Virus record (IMG/VR): IMGVR_UViG_3300025085_000023
Location: 1 to 58,367 of that record
Origin: a virus
Length of the DNA: 58,367 nucleotides
Strand: one strand, 5' to 3'
Positions 26,318 through 35,677 of the stretch are shown piece after piece. Both the position numbers and the translations under genes were made by a program. The notes under the pieces are model-generated. The model was given only the letters and a program-made list of their open reading frames with translations. It was not told the DNA's origin and searched no databases. How positions within the stretch are numbered: position 1 is the first letter of the stretch; each line of letters starts with the position of its first letter.

Positions 26318-29232
26318 TATGGACAATCAATGTAAGAACCCGTTCCAATCTTGGCGTAACCTCTACGCTCAAGTTCAATACTATCTAGGCATGCCATATT
26401 AGGTAAGAATCTAGCACCAGCACCATTACCACCTATAATACTAACAGCTGGCATTGATTTAAATCTTCTGTTTCTATCTAATGTCCTAATACTAACAACA
26501 AAACCTCTAGTATCAATAGTTGCTTCCGCAACTCCCGCTTCTCCATTGATATAAACTTCAGGAACTTCAGTGTATCCAACGCCAGGAGCAAGGAGAGTAA
26601 AGGAGTCGATAATACATTCCACTCCATTGTTATCTGATGTATTTGCTGTGTAGTTAACACCTTGACGAGTGACTCTAACCTCACTAACAAATCCTGCATC
26701 ATCTAGAAGTGCAATAGCACCTGCACCATAACCACCGCCACTAATGATAACTTGAGGGGGTGTCTGATATGGACCACCAGGATATACGATAGGAATATAA
26801 ACTAACGAACCATTATCATCAGTGATAGGTTCTCCTGCTACTGGTTTAGTGATAGTAAACTCATCTTCATCACTACCACCATCACTACCAGTATCATCTT
26901 CATTCTCTCCACCAGTTCCAGTCTCAGTTATATTGAATGATGTTTCAACTCCTTTACCAACTAAAATAATAGTTGCTTGCTCAACACCTTCTACAACTGT
27001 GTCATCTTCAATGCCAAGAATAAATACGGCAACATTATTTTTAATTACTAGGGTTTGTGATAAAGATTGAGTTACAAAATCAGAAGCACTAATTCCACTA
27101 CCAATCATGTAGTATGTTACTTCAGTATTATCAGGAACATTTTCAGTTGTAATTGTTACTAGTACGTCTTCACCCTCTTGATATGAATTCTTATCTGTAG
27201 TAATATTCCAAACTTGTACTTGAGATGGATCAGGTGCAACTGGTGCTCCGATATTGGAATCAATAACTACATCAGTGATTGCTTCTGGAGTAAAGTCAGT
27301 ACCATCAACTGTAATTGCATTAGCAGATGCAACGACCATTCTCAATAGTTCTGGTACTAGTTCTGTTACGTTGTCGTTAGCAATAACGACAGGAACTTCA
27401 GCAGCATTATTATTCATAGTAACTTGACCACCCAGATCACCAACAATATCCGTAGTGGTGATAGCAGGACCAGAAAGTTGCCAGTCTAGAATAGTTCCGT
27501 TAGGAATATTAAGACCTGTAATTAGATAGGTTACACTTTCTCCCTCTTGATAGACTGACTTAGCAGTTTCAATTGTCAAGAATGGTTCGTCACCTACTGG
27601 TAATACAGGTTGTGGAAGCACATCATCATCAATAACAATAGGATCTTCTAATACATCTTCTGGAACATCCTCGTCATCAAACTCATCATCATCGTCTGGC
27701 GGGAAGTACTCAATAACTTCATCTCCCGAAGGAACTTCATTCTTTTCTGACGGAGTGAAGTCGTTAGGTACACCACCTACAAAATTAATATCTGTAGTTG
27801 GTGGTGGTGGAACTTGTTTTGATTCTTGACATACAAACAAAGATTGATCGCCAATGCCTTCTTCAATTTTCTTCAGTAATTTGTCAAGATCATCACCTCC
27901 ATCATCTGTAGCACAATCAGTACACTTCTGAGAAATTGGTTCACACTTCTGTCCAGGTCCAGTACATGTAATACCGAGCAACTTCATGAACTTATTGATG
28001 ATGCCACCGATGAAATTCAATGGTGCAGCAATTGCTTCTAGAATTGCTTGAATTGGTGCAAGAATTTTGTTTACTAACTCATCAAATTTTGCTAGAATTT
28101 CATTTAGAATACCATCAACCAAGGTATCAATAAAACATGCAGCATTGTTGAATACGTCTGTAATATATCCGAGAAGCAAATCTGTAATGAACTTAGAAAT
28201 AGTGTCAGTGATGTCAGCAATACTACATCCAAGTTCTTTAAAAATATCATCAAATATTTCTTTAATTTTTTTGAACCTGTTACCTTTTTCTTTGATTGGT
28301 TTGAATGCTTTCTCTGGATCTGCAAGCGGTCCAGTATTACCAACAACAGTTTCTTCAGTTAGTAGAGCATTAGTGAGAAAATCAACTGCACCACGTAGTG
28401 CCTTCGTTACTTCTGTTTTTCCCCTAGCAATGAAACTTTTTGCCAGTCTAACAACACGATTAATATGATATCTTGCGATACCTACACCATCATATAACAA
28501 TCCGTTAACTTTACTAATATAATAATCACCAATGTTACCACCTGATGCTTGGTTAGCAGCAAGCATATCTCCTATAATTTTAGTAAGACCAGACTTTAGG
28601 TTATTTTCTTGACCGCAATTAGGATTAGCAATAGTAATACAACTTTGCCCACCAGTGGGATTAGATTCTGAATGCTTAGCATATGCTGCTAGTAATGCAG
28701 GCGGAGCTCCGTTCTTAACATCTGCTCTATCAGCATCAACTACACCCTTATCAGTGTTACCATCATCTTCATTTTTTCCACTCTGGTTCTCAGTAGATCT
28801 ATGTTGTTTTGGATTGGTTTTAGGATCTACAAAAGGAGTAAAGTTTAATGGTCCAGAACCAGGATCATCATTGGTTATCTTAGTTGCTCCCTTGACACCA
28901 CCAACAGAACCCATGATAATAGGTTTCTGCTTATCGTTGTCCAGGTAAAATCCAATAACAAAACAACCACGCTGAAGTCCAGGTGATGCTCCACCAGTAC
29001 CACCCTCAATGAATGGTGTGGTGACAGGCATCATTAAATGTGCCCATGGCAACTCTTCAGTTGCGGTAGCATTCTCACCAGTCTTTAGATGCTGACCAAT
29101 AATACGCACACGAAAGCGACCAGACCTTTTAGGGTCATCTTTTTTATCGCTTTCTACTTGACCGATCCACCAGGAGAATCCGTCAGAACCAATCTGGTGT
29201 ATGGGGTATAGTGATGATAATGATTGATCCAT
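26317..29232 (-). CDS. Baseplate hub protein with gp5-like OB-fold
   Basis: 971 aa. Residues ~18-115 (FSWWIGQVESDKKDD, RFRVRIIGQH, LPWAHLMMPVTTPF, RGCFVIGFYLDNDKQKPIIMG) match the OB-fold hub domain of gp5/VgrG-like proteins. A hydrophobic helical part follows (~330-430), then acidic linkers and two Calx-beta-like modules (YQEGESVTYLIT, YQEGEDVLVTIT), and a C-terminal Gly-rich beta part. No lysozyme domain was seen; lysozyme-like and peptidase domains lie on the tail genes upstream. It is translationally coupled to the needle gene. Confidence 0.82.
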   Translation of the reverse strand: MDQSLSSLYPIHQIGSDGFSWWIGQVESDKKDDPKRSGRFRVRIIGQHLKTGENATATEELPWAHLMMPVTTPFIEGGTGGASPGLQRGCFVIGFYLDNDKQKPIIMGSVGGVKGATKITNDDPGSGPLNFTPFVDPKTNPKQHRSTENQSGKNEDDGNTDKGVVDADRADVKNGAPPALLAAYAKHSESNPTGGQSCITIANPNCGQENNLKSGLTKIIGDMLAANQASGGNIGDYYISKVNGLLYDGVGIARYHINRVVRLAKSFIARGKTEVTKALRGAVDFLTNALLTEETVVGNTGPLADPEKAFKPIKEKGNRFKKIKEIFDDIFKELGCSIADITDTISKFITDLLLGYITDVFNNAACFIDTLVDGILNEILAKFDELVNKILAPIQAILEAIAAPLNFIGGIINKFMKLLGITCTGPGQKCEPISQKCTDCATDDGGDDLDKLLKKIEEGIGDQSLFVCQESKQVPPPPTTDINFVGGVPNDFTPSEKNEVPSGDEVIEYFPPDDDDEFDDEDVPEDVLEDPIVIDDDVLPQPVLPVGDEPFLTIETAKSVYQEGESVTYLITGLNIPNGTILDWQLSGPAITTTDIVGDLGGQVTMNNNAAEVPVVIANDNVTELVPELLRMVVASANAITVDGTDFTPEAITDVVIDSNIGAPVAPDPSQVQVWNITTDKNSYQEGEDVLVTITTENVPDNTEVTYYMIGSGISASDFVTQSLSQTLVIKNNVAVFILGIEDDTVVEGVEQATIILVGKGVETSFNITETGTGGENEDDTGSDGGSDEDEFTITKPVAGEPITDDNGSLVYIPIVYPGGPYQTPPQVIISGGGYGAGAIALLDDAGFVSEVRVTRQGVNYTANTSDNNGVECIIDSFTLLAPGVGYTEVPEVYINGEAGVAEATIDTRGFVVSIRTLDRNRRFKSMPAVSIIGGNGAGARFLPNMACLDSIELERRGYAKIGTGSYIDCP

Positions 29233-29251
29233 CTTTTAATAACTCCTACTC

Positions 29252-30649
29252 TTATTTAACGTTCGAGTCGTATTCTTTCATACCATAGGTATCACGGATT
29301 AAATTCACCATGGTGGTAAACTCAGGTTCGCCGCTTTCTTTTACTAGTTGATAGTTATGTGACAATTGAGCAATAAGATATGTACCACTATTTTCTTCAT
29401 CATATTGACTAGAGTTTCTAAGAGCTTCTGCTGATACGTTAGGAAGCATAACTTTAACCTTATCTCCCACTTTAAGATCTGAATTTCCAGGGATCATGAT
29501 CTCTAACTTCTGATTCTCCATCAAGTAACGTCTACCAATTGCCTGTGCAGTATAATATTTGGCAAAATCAGGAAACTCAGCATCACCATCTTCTTCTGGG
29601 TTTGCAATACCTGCTCCGTCATACCACATCTCAGAATCTAATAGAATTGTCATGACTCTACTAGGTTTAGAACTCAATTCTTTTTGGAATTTAGGTACAT
29701 CAATTTGACTACCCAAATGAGACATGGTATCAAATGTTTCTTTCATATTATAATTATACTCTTCATATTTTTGAGCAGCAAGATCAAAGTAGCACATGTG
29801 AGTTGAATATATTCCATTGTTCATTTTATCCATGATATCAATTTCATCTATAAACTTATAAAATTCAATAGTGTTAAACGAAGACTCCGTAATAGAATCT
29901 ACTGCTGGTCGCGAGTAATACTCTGCTATTGGTGGTTTACCACCAAAAGTATCAGTACCATCAGAACATAACCTATCCATAGATTCAAATACAAAACCAT
30001 CTTTATTCTGGAAGAATAGATATCCTGCTGTACCAGATGATTTAGTTGCATTAGTTCCAAGTTCTCCGCTGGGTTTCGCGTCACTTACTCCACCACCTTT
30101 CCTGAACTTAGCAGATTTAGGAACACAACGTGCCATCAATGATTGTATAACTGCATGTGGTTTCCTTCCATTGGGAAACATGTTTATTTTAAACTTAGAT
30201 GTCTCTGTAATAATATTATCTGCCTTTACACCAAGATCTTCAGTTAAAATTTTCCTAACAATTTGATCAGGTAAATCTTTTTGTTTCTGTAAGCATCGTG
30301 TTTTCTCATTAATCATTGCTTCTTTCGATAGCATTGCAAGGCAGTAAGTTTGTTTGTTACTCATTACCTGTCTATTGTATACCTTATAAACACAAAACTC
30401 ATAAGTTACTAGTTGTTTTTTTACATTTTCTAACTTAAAGGTGACAATTTCTCCACCTTGAATAGGCAAAGTACCAATAAAGTTTTGACCACTATCCATC
30501 ACTACCATACTAGCAGAGATGAATGGTTTGTAGATATCTTCATAATATGAAAACGCTCCTACTGCAGAAGTAAGATCAAAGGATACACCATCAACCGAAG
30601 TAATAAAAACCGAGTGTGGTGTAAAAAATTTAGAAGAATTAGTTGCCAT
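29252..30649 (-). CDS. Baseplate hub protein, gp27-like
   Basis: 465 aa. The N-terminal beta domain (SVFITSVDGVSFDLTSAVG, FISASMVVMDSGQNFIG) and the later part (IPGNSDLKVGDKVKVMLP, GTYLIAQLSHNY) fit the hub/gpD-gp44 barrel group to which T4 gp27 belongs. It lies directly upstream of the OB-fold protein, as 27 neighbours hub genes in related phages. The start overlaps the M23 gene stop (TAATG). Assignment is by fold pattern and position. Confidence 0.6.
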   Translation of the reverse strand: MATNSSKFFTPHSVFITSVDGVSFDLTSAVGAFSYYEDIYKPFISASMVVMDSGQNFIGTLPIQGGEIVTFKLENVKKQLVTYEFCVYKVYNRQVMSNKQTYCLAMLSKEAMINEKTRCLQKQKDLPDQIVRKILTEDLGVKADNIITETSKFKINMFPNGRKPHAVIQSLMARCVPKSAKFRKGGGVSDAKPSGELGTNATKSSGTAGYLFFQNKDGFVFESMDRLCSDGTDTFGGKPPIAEYYSRPAVDSITESSFNTIEFYKFIDEIDIMDKMNNGIYSTHMCYFDLAAQKYEEYNYNMKETFDTMSHLGSQIDVPKFQKELSSKPSRVMTILLDSEMWYDGAGIANPEEDGDAEFPDFAKYYTAQAIGRRYLMENQKLEIMIPGNSDLKVGDKVKVMLPNVSAEALRNSSQYDEENSGTYLIAQLSHNYQLVKESGEPEFTTMVNLIRDTYGMKEYDSNVK

Positions 30650-32805
30650 TAGAAAGCGGGGCCCATGTATGGATTGTTTGCATCCTCAGTAGGATACGCT
30701 GGTGTTACTGCTGTTGTACTAATTGGTTTAGCACTATTACGAGGTTTAGGTAATCTTGAAGTGTCTGGTGCGGTGACGGCAGGAAGAATGATAGGGTCTC
30801 CACTAGCAGTTGTATCATCTGCTGGTGTTACTGGGGCAGCTGCTGGATCAGCAGCAACTGGTGGTGCTGCGGGAGCACCTTGATCAATAGTTCCACCTAC
30901 AGTAAAGTACGATGAAGCAACTCTAGATCCGTCAACAGGACCACCAGTACTAGATGGATAGTATTCAAAGTGTAGGTGTGCGCCATTAGTAGGACCAGCA
31001 CCTGGTGTTCCTGGTTCTCCACCTGTTTTACCAATTACAGTTCCACTGGTAACAAGTTGACCAGGAGTAACTGCAATTTTACTCATGTGTAGATATCTAG
31101 ATCTAGTCCCATCATCATGCTTAACAAATATTGCACCCAGATTACCCATTGCAGGTACAGTAGTTTCAATAACTTTTCCTGGTTTCTTCAGTGCGATTGC
31201 TGTACCCTGAGGAACACCATAGTCAACACCCTGATGATTTCTAGAAGCACCTGGTATACCAGTATTGCGAGGACCAAAAGGAGATGTGATTCTATATCCA
31301 TCGACAGATCCACCATTAGATATCATTCCAGGTGCCATGAATCCAGTAGCTCCACCGCCAGTAGTTGAACTTGCAGAACTATTTTGTGTTGATGATTTAC
31401 CTTTACCACCTCCACCTTTGGTATCAGTGGTCTTTGCGTTAGCAGGTCCACCAAAGAATGCAGAAACTAATGATCCAGGAATACCAAATGCTGCTGCAGC
31501 AGGTTCAAATAATTTCTGAACTACTGGACGGAAAATTTTTCCGATACCACCCATGTGGTTGATTACATTACTCGCAGTGCCCATCATGATAGCACCTGCT
31601 GCCATCGTAGGCAGTTGTAATGCTTTAGCAAATGGAGATGATTTTTTTACATTTTCAGGATCAGTTTTGACAGCACTCTCTAATTTATTTTTAGGAATGA
31701 TTGCTTGATCACTAGCACCACCAACTGCAGTTGGATTATCAAGGACTCCACCTGATGCAAGTTTTTCTGGTGGTTTTTCTGGGTTTTTAGCTAGTACTCC
31801 ACCCGATGCCAATCCTTTTCTTCCAGGAAGCACCCTAGATCGCATACGAGGAGAGAATCCACCCATTCCAGCGCCACCACGGGCTCTTGCCCATGGTTGA
31901 GAAGATCCTCTGCCTAAAGGTCCAATAGGATTGCTGTATTGTCTACCCTTAGACATACGGGGCATTCTATTTCTACCACCCCTTCTACCTCTTCTTTTTG
32001 AGAGTAATCCTAGACCAAAATCTAATGCTGTACCAAAAAGACCCTTTTTCTTTTTACCTTTCTTTCTACGATTATCAATGGCATTTGTGCCAGCAGAATC
32101 TGATGTACCTTCTCCTCGATTTTCAATAGCAGAAGATTCTGCTGCATCTTTTGCTTTAATTTGTTCAGCAAGAGTCTCTTCTGCTACCTTAGTTTGTTGC
32201 TCTTCAATTTGATTGTTTTTAGTAAAGAATGTACCAACACCCTTTATATTTTCTGCTAGTTTTACAACTACAGATGGAGTTTTATCCTCGTCTTCCTTCT
32301 TTCTTAACTGATCTACCTTTGCACTAAGAATGGCAAATTTTTCTGCTATATCTGCAGATAGTTTACCTACAACACCTTGTTCTTGATATCCAGCAGAAGA
32401 AAGATCAAGTTCACCCTGCTTAACTCCTTCTACTTTAGCAGGTTGTGCTGCTACTAGAGCATCAAATCTTTTTTGTTTGTCTAGTGCTGGATCATTTTGT
32501 TCTTCGGGATTTGTTTGGAAGAACCCCATGGTTCTTCTTTTAAAATCTCCACCAAACTCAGTGCCCAGTGCCTTCTTCATGAAGAAAGCGTTACCTTGTT
32601 CTTCTTTTTGAGCTTTTAATTCTTGATAACGTTCTTCTTCTTCGTCAGTTCTATTATCACCTAATTCTTCTAACTCTTGTAATTCATCGTTCTGTCTTTT
32701 CCTAGCTCCTGCTGCCAATTGAATGGCACTACCAAGTTTCTCGCCCATTGCGCCAGCGAGACTACCATATTCTGGTTTCTTATAACTTTCCGTCCCTGCG
32801 CCCAT
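30649..32805 (-). CDS. Tail protein with C-terminal M23 peptidase domain
   Basis: 718 aa. N-terminal: SLAGAMGEKLGSAIQLAAGA and FGGDFKRRTMGFF, also found in the neighbouring 870-aa protein. Middle: basic, disordered, with two ASGGVL motifs. Residues ~500-625: M23 endopeptidase domain (SPFGPRN, HQGVDYG with His~520 and Asp~524, YLHMSKIAVTPGQ, AHLHFEYYP with the distal His pair ~608-610), which would bind zinc and cut peptidoglycan cross-links during infection. The C-terminal tail is Pro/Ala-rich. Intergenic repeat B ends at the start codon. Confidence 0.88.
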   Translation of the reverse strand: MGAGTESYKKPEYGSLAGAMGEKLGSAIQLAAGARKRQNDELQELEELGDNRTDEEEERYQELKAQKEEQGNAFFMKKALGTEFGGDFKRRTMGFFQTNPEEQNDPALDKQKRFDALVAAQPAKVEGVKQGELDLSSAGYQEQGVVGKLSADIAEKFAILSAKVDQLRKKEDEDKTPSVVVKLAENIKGVGTFFTKNNQIEEQQTKVAEETLAEQIKAKDAAESSAIENRGEGTSDSAGTNAIDNRRKKGKKKKGLFGTALDFGLGLLSKRRGRRGGRNRMPRMSKGRQYSNPIGPLGRGSSQPWARARGGAGMGGFSPRMRSRVLPGRKGLASGGVLAKNPEKPPEKLASGGVLDNPTAVGGASDQAIIPKNKLESAVKTDPENVKKSSPFAKALQLPTMAAGAIMMGTASNVINHMGGIGKIFRPVVQKLFEPAAAAFGIPGSLVSAFFGGPANAKTTDTKGGGGKGKSSTQNSSASSTTGGGATGFMAPGMISNGGSVDGYRITSPFGPRNTGIPGASRNHQGVDYGVPQGTAIALKKPGKVIETTVPAMGNLGAIFVKHDDGTRSRYLHMSKIAVTPGQLVTSGTVIGKTGGEPGTPGAGPTNGAHLHFEYYPSSTGGPVDGSRVASSYFTVGGTIDQGAPAAPPVAADPAAAPVTPADDTTASGDPIILPAVTAPDTSRLPKPRNSAKPISTTAVTPAYPTEDANNPYMGPAF

Positions 32806-32863
32806 GCTCGACCTTTTTGCTTATTTTTTTACGGAGATTTTTTTTCGGAATTTAGGTAACTAG
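32806..32863 (-). repeat. Intergenic repeat, copy B
   Basis: Non-coding stretch upstream of the M23 gene, sharing order and spacing of motifs with 25187-25244 (GCTCGAC, TTTTTG, GGAGA, a T-run, CGGAATTT, GTAA). Same orientation as copy A. Identity is imperfect, with several substitutions in the middle. Confidence 0.5.
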
Positions 32864-32887
32864 GATTACGATTTTGAATACCTTAGG

Positions 32888-32895
32888 TATTTATC
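32888..32895 (-). promoter_or_regulatory. Late promoter for the M23 tail gene
   Basis: GATAAATA on the minus strand at the end of the upstream gene, 83 nt before the ATG at 32805. It fits the xATAAATA late motif. Confidence 0.55.
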
Positions 32896-35506
32896 AACTT
32901 CTTTGCAACCTAGCACGCTTTAGTTTTTCAAGTGTAGTTCTGTTTCCAGTTTTATCATAGAAGAAGTTACTAGTACTTTCGGAATCAAGGTATGTATTTT
33001 TTTGAAACCCAACAGGTTGTGACTGACCTTGAATAATAATTGGTTGGAAGGTCACCCTACCACCTCCTCGTTCTTTCATACCTTGCAAGTTTTTTGGCAA
33101 TGGTATTACTTGAACTGGTGCGGGAGGTTCTAAAGTTTCGGATGAATCTGGTGGTGATGTTTCTGGTGCGGGTCTTGCGTCTGAAGGTCCAGGATTATTA
33201 GCATCATGTCCCCCGTTATCTTCTGCATCTTCTTCTGGTGTATCCGTTCTCGGAGGAGGAGGTGGGTTCATGGGATCAGCAGAAGCAGGTGCATTCATTA
33301 CAGACTGAGCAGCACCAACCCTCTTTGACATAGAACTTTGTAATTCTCCTGCTCCTGCTCGCTCTACTTCATATGCAAATCCTCTAGTCTTATCTGCAAT
33401 TGTTGGACCATATGCCATTGCTTTCTGGAACTGTGCACTTTCATATTGATTGCCACCTTTCAATTCCCATGCAATATAATCTAATTGTACTTCTAAATCG
33501 CTAGCAGGTTTGTTTTTCTCTGCTGCAAATGCTAGTAGTTTATCGTAACGACCACCCAACCATTGCATCAAACCATATGCACCTGACGTTGGATTCCGAG
33601 CACCAGTGCTAAAACCAGACTCTGCCCATAGATTACCAACAATAGCAGCTGCTTCTTCTCTAGTAAATCCTCGACGTACTAGACCAGCATGTAAAGTCTG
33701 ACCAGTGGCAGTATCTCCTTCGCCCAATGGGATACCTGTAACAGGAGTAGATGATGGTCCTCCTGCCATAGTTTCTCCTGATGATGCATTTTTATCACCA
33801 TTTCCACCCATGTTTACATCAAACTTTGTACCTACAGATTGAATTGCTTCCAATCCTTTACCAACCATACCCTGAACATTAAATTCTGCTAGACCAAACA
33901 ATCTTGCAAGTGGTCCTATCTCTTGATCTAAGAATGGTTTAACCGCACTGCCACCAACTTGACCAACAATCTTATCAACAATACCAAGAATAAATGGTAT
34001 ACCTGACAGAGCAGAGTTGTCTACATTAGCTACATTTTTTACAACTTTCTTACCACTCTCCGATGACAAATCAAATTTATATTCTGGACCTGCTTCTCCT
34101 GCAAGATATCCACCTGATGCCAATTTTTCTGGTGGTGCTGGTGTTTCTGATGGTGCTTCGATCGCTTCTGCTGATTCTTCTGGTGTTGGTGGTTCCTCTT
34201 TACTTTCTGGTTTTTTAGATGGTTCACCACCCCCACTACCACCAGTAAGTGCATCATAAACAGCACCACCAACCATGTCACCAAGGAAACCACCAAGAAT
34301 GGTTCCAGCAAACGGGACAGGAATTAGTGTGCCTAATGCTCCACCAAGTGTAGCACCAACTGCTTTTGCTGCTGCTCTACCAAGTGGTTCACCTAACATA
34401 AGTGACACCGCAAAGTCAATCAGACCACCAATAAGCGGAATGCGTTTAATAAGTGGTCGCATTAAACCTAGTGCTGCTTTCTTAATAAATGCTTGAGATG
34501 CTTTAACTGCAGCAGTCTTGGCAAGTTTCCTACCACCTAACTTTATTGCTGTTCTTGTGACTGCTCTGCCTGCACCACGTCTTCCGACTCTACCTGCAAC
34601 TCTTTCACCAATGTCTCCAGCAATATCAGACCCTGTAAAGAAATCAAGACCGCGATCCAGTAGACTTGGCTGTTCCTGATCTTCTTCTTTATCTTCTTCT
34701 GGTTCATCAGGTCTTTTGTTGTCTATTGCTTCTGTGTCTGCTGCATCAACAATTTGTTCACTATCATTTTCAATTGCTTCTGCTTGTTTAGTATCTTTTT
34801 CATCTGCTTGAAGACTAATGAATTTCTTTTGAACTTCAATTGCTTTCTTTTTAATCTTCGTGCTTTCTTTTATATGTTTTTCGACATTCTCTGTTGTAGT
34901 TTCTTGAATGTCTAATGAAAGTTCTAGTTGCTCCTGCTTATTATCTTTAGATTTAATTAAGTCATCAAATTTTGTTACCAGATTTGCAAATGCTTTTCCG
35001 ATGCCATTATCATTATCATTTTCAGGTGCAGGTAGTGGTCCCTGCTGCATCTCAAAATCTGGTTGTACTTCTGCAGAAAATCTACCTGACTTACCTAGTG
35101 CTGGGTCTTGAACATCAGTAGGATCTGAAGAGAACGTTCCCTTGGTTCTATTAACTAAGTCTCCACCAAAATTAAAAGCTGCTGCTTTTTTTAGGTAATG
35201 AAATTTATCTTTCTTAATTTTGTTTGGATCAGCAGCACGTGCTTGCGCTGCCATTTTAAAAGATTCGCCAACCTTACCGCCAAGAAATCCTGCTAGACTA
35301 TCACCTTGAGCGGTAGGAGCAACCTTAATTACTTGAAATTTTTTCTTCTTATACTTTACCTTTGATTCACTAGGTAAAGCATCTTCTTCTGGATCATTGT
35401 AAATGGATTCCAACAAAGGATCAAGCATGTTCTCATCAAAACCCTTCTCCATGCGAGAGATGAGTTCACTAAGTTGCTTTTGCTTTTGTGGGTTAACCTC
35501 AGGCAT
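32894..35506 (-). CDS. Large tail protein with lysozyme-like domain, possible tape measure
   Basis: 870 aa from the ATG at 35506, which overlaps the small chaperone-like ORF by 8 nt; a longer frame upstream is a shadow. N-terminal repeat DSLAGFLGGKVGESFKMAAQA plus FGGDLVNRTKGTF is shared with the 718-aa protein. Helical and coiled acidic parts follow, then a hydrophobic Gly/Ala-rich segment (AAKAVGATLGGALGTLIPVP) like those of tape measures, an ASGGYLAGEAGPE motif and, at ~600-715, a lysozyme-like domain (AAAIVGNLWAESGF with catalytic-type Glu~629; GAYGLMQWLGGRYDKLLAF). It follows the gp26/gp51-type pair, as tape measures do. Confidence 0.78.
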   Translation of the reverse strand: MPEVNPQKQKQLSELISRMEKGFDENMLDPLLESIYNDPEEDALPSESKVKYKKKKFQVIKVAPTAQGDSLAGFLGGKVGESFKMAAQARAADPNKIKKDKFHYLKKAAAFNFGGDLVNRTKGTFSSDPTDVQDPALGKSGRFSAEVQPDFEMQQGPLPAPENDNDNGIGKAFANLVTKFDDLIKSKDNKQEQLELSLDIQETTTENVEKHIKESTKIKKKAIEVQKKFISLQADEKDTKQAEAIENDSEQIVDAADTEAIDNKRPDEPEEDKEEDQEQPSLLDRGLDFFTGSDIAGDIGERVAGRVGRRGAGRAVTRTAIKLGGRKLAKTAAVKASQAFIKKAALGLMRPLIKRIPLIGGLIDFAVSLMLGEPLGRAAAKAVGATLGGALGTLIPVPFAGTILGGFLGDMVGGAVYDALTGGSGGGEPSKKPESKEEPPTPEESAEAIEAPSETPAPPEKLASGGYLAGEAGPEYKFDLSSESGKKVVKNVANVDNSALSGIPFILGIVDKIVGQVGGSAVKPFLDQEIGPLARLFGLAEFNVQGMVGKGLEAIQSVGTKFDVNMGGNGDKNASSGETMAGGPSSTPVTGIPLGEGDTATGQTLHAGLVRRGFTREEAAAIVGNLWAESGFSTGARNPTSGAYGLMQWLGGRYDKLLAFAAEKNKPASDLEVQLDYIAWELKGGNQYESAQFQKAMAYGPTIADKTRGFAYEVERAGAGELQSSMSKRVGAAQSVMNAPASADPMNPPPPPRTDTPEEDAEDNGGHDANNPGPSDARPAPETSPPDSSETLEPPAPVQVIPLPKNLQGMKERGGGRVTFQPIIIQGQSQPVGFQKNTYLDSESTSNFFYDKTGNRTTLEKLKRARLQRS

Positions 35507-35675
35507 TTTGTTGTTTTTGCTTTTCTTCTTGTTCTTTGATGTATTGGTTAAGCAAAGACACATATACCGTGCGTTCCCACGGCATCATATGTTCAATTTC
35601 AGTCAAACTGTATTTATGATGCTGCATAAGAGCAAAGTTAGTTCTATAATAATTCTCTAGTGTATTGTAGAACAT
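35499..35675 (-). CDS. gp51-like / tail assembly chaperone C-part, reached by -1 frameshift
   Basis: A 58-codon frame (ATG at 35675) follows the gp26-like gene. It is rich in helix-formers and ends EEKQKQQNA; its core FALMQHHKYSLTEIEHMMPW resembles the second part of tail assembly chaperones. No ribosome site precedes the ATG. Its frame is -1 to gp26, and the slippery heptamer at 35684-35690 sits inside the last gp26 codons. The most likely product is the fused gp26-gp51 protein of about 298 residues. The T4 order 26-51 supports the identity. Confidence 0.68.
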   Translation of the reverse strand: MFYNTLENYYRTNFALMQHHKYSLTEIEHMMPWERTVYVSLLNQYIKEQEEKQKQQNA

Positions 35676-35677
35676 GC

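Noticed and set aside
26310-26326. The break between the 971-aa and 358-aa hub genes as a sequencing frameshift in a single gp5.
   Set aside because: Stop and start overlap as TAATG, the same coupling used by many neighbours, and the two parts have complete domain borders.
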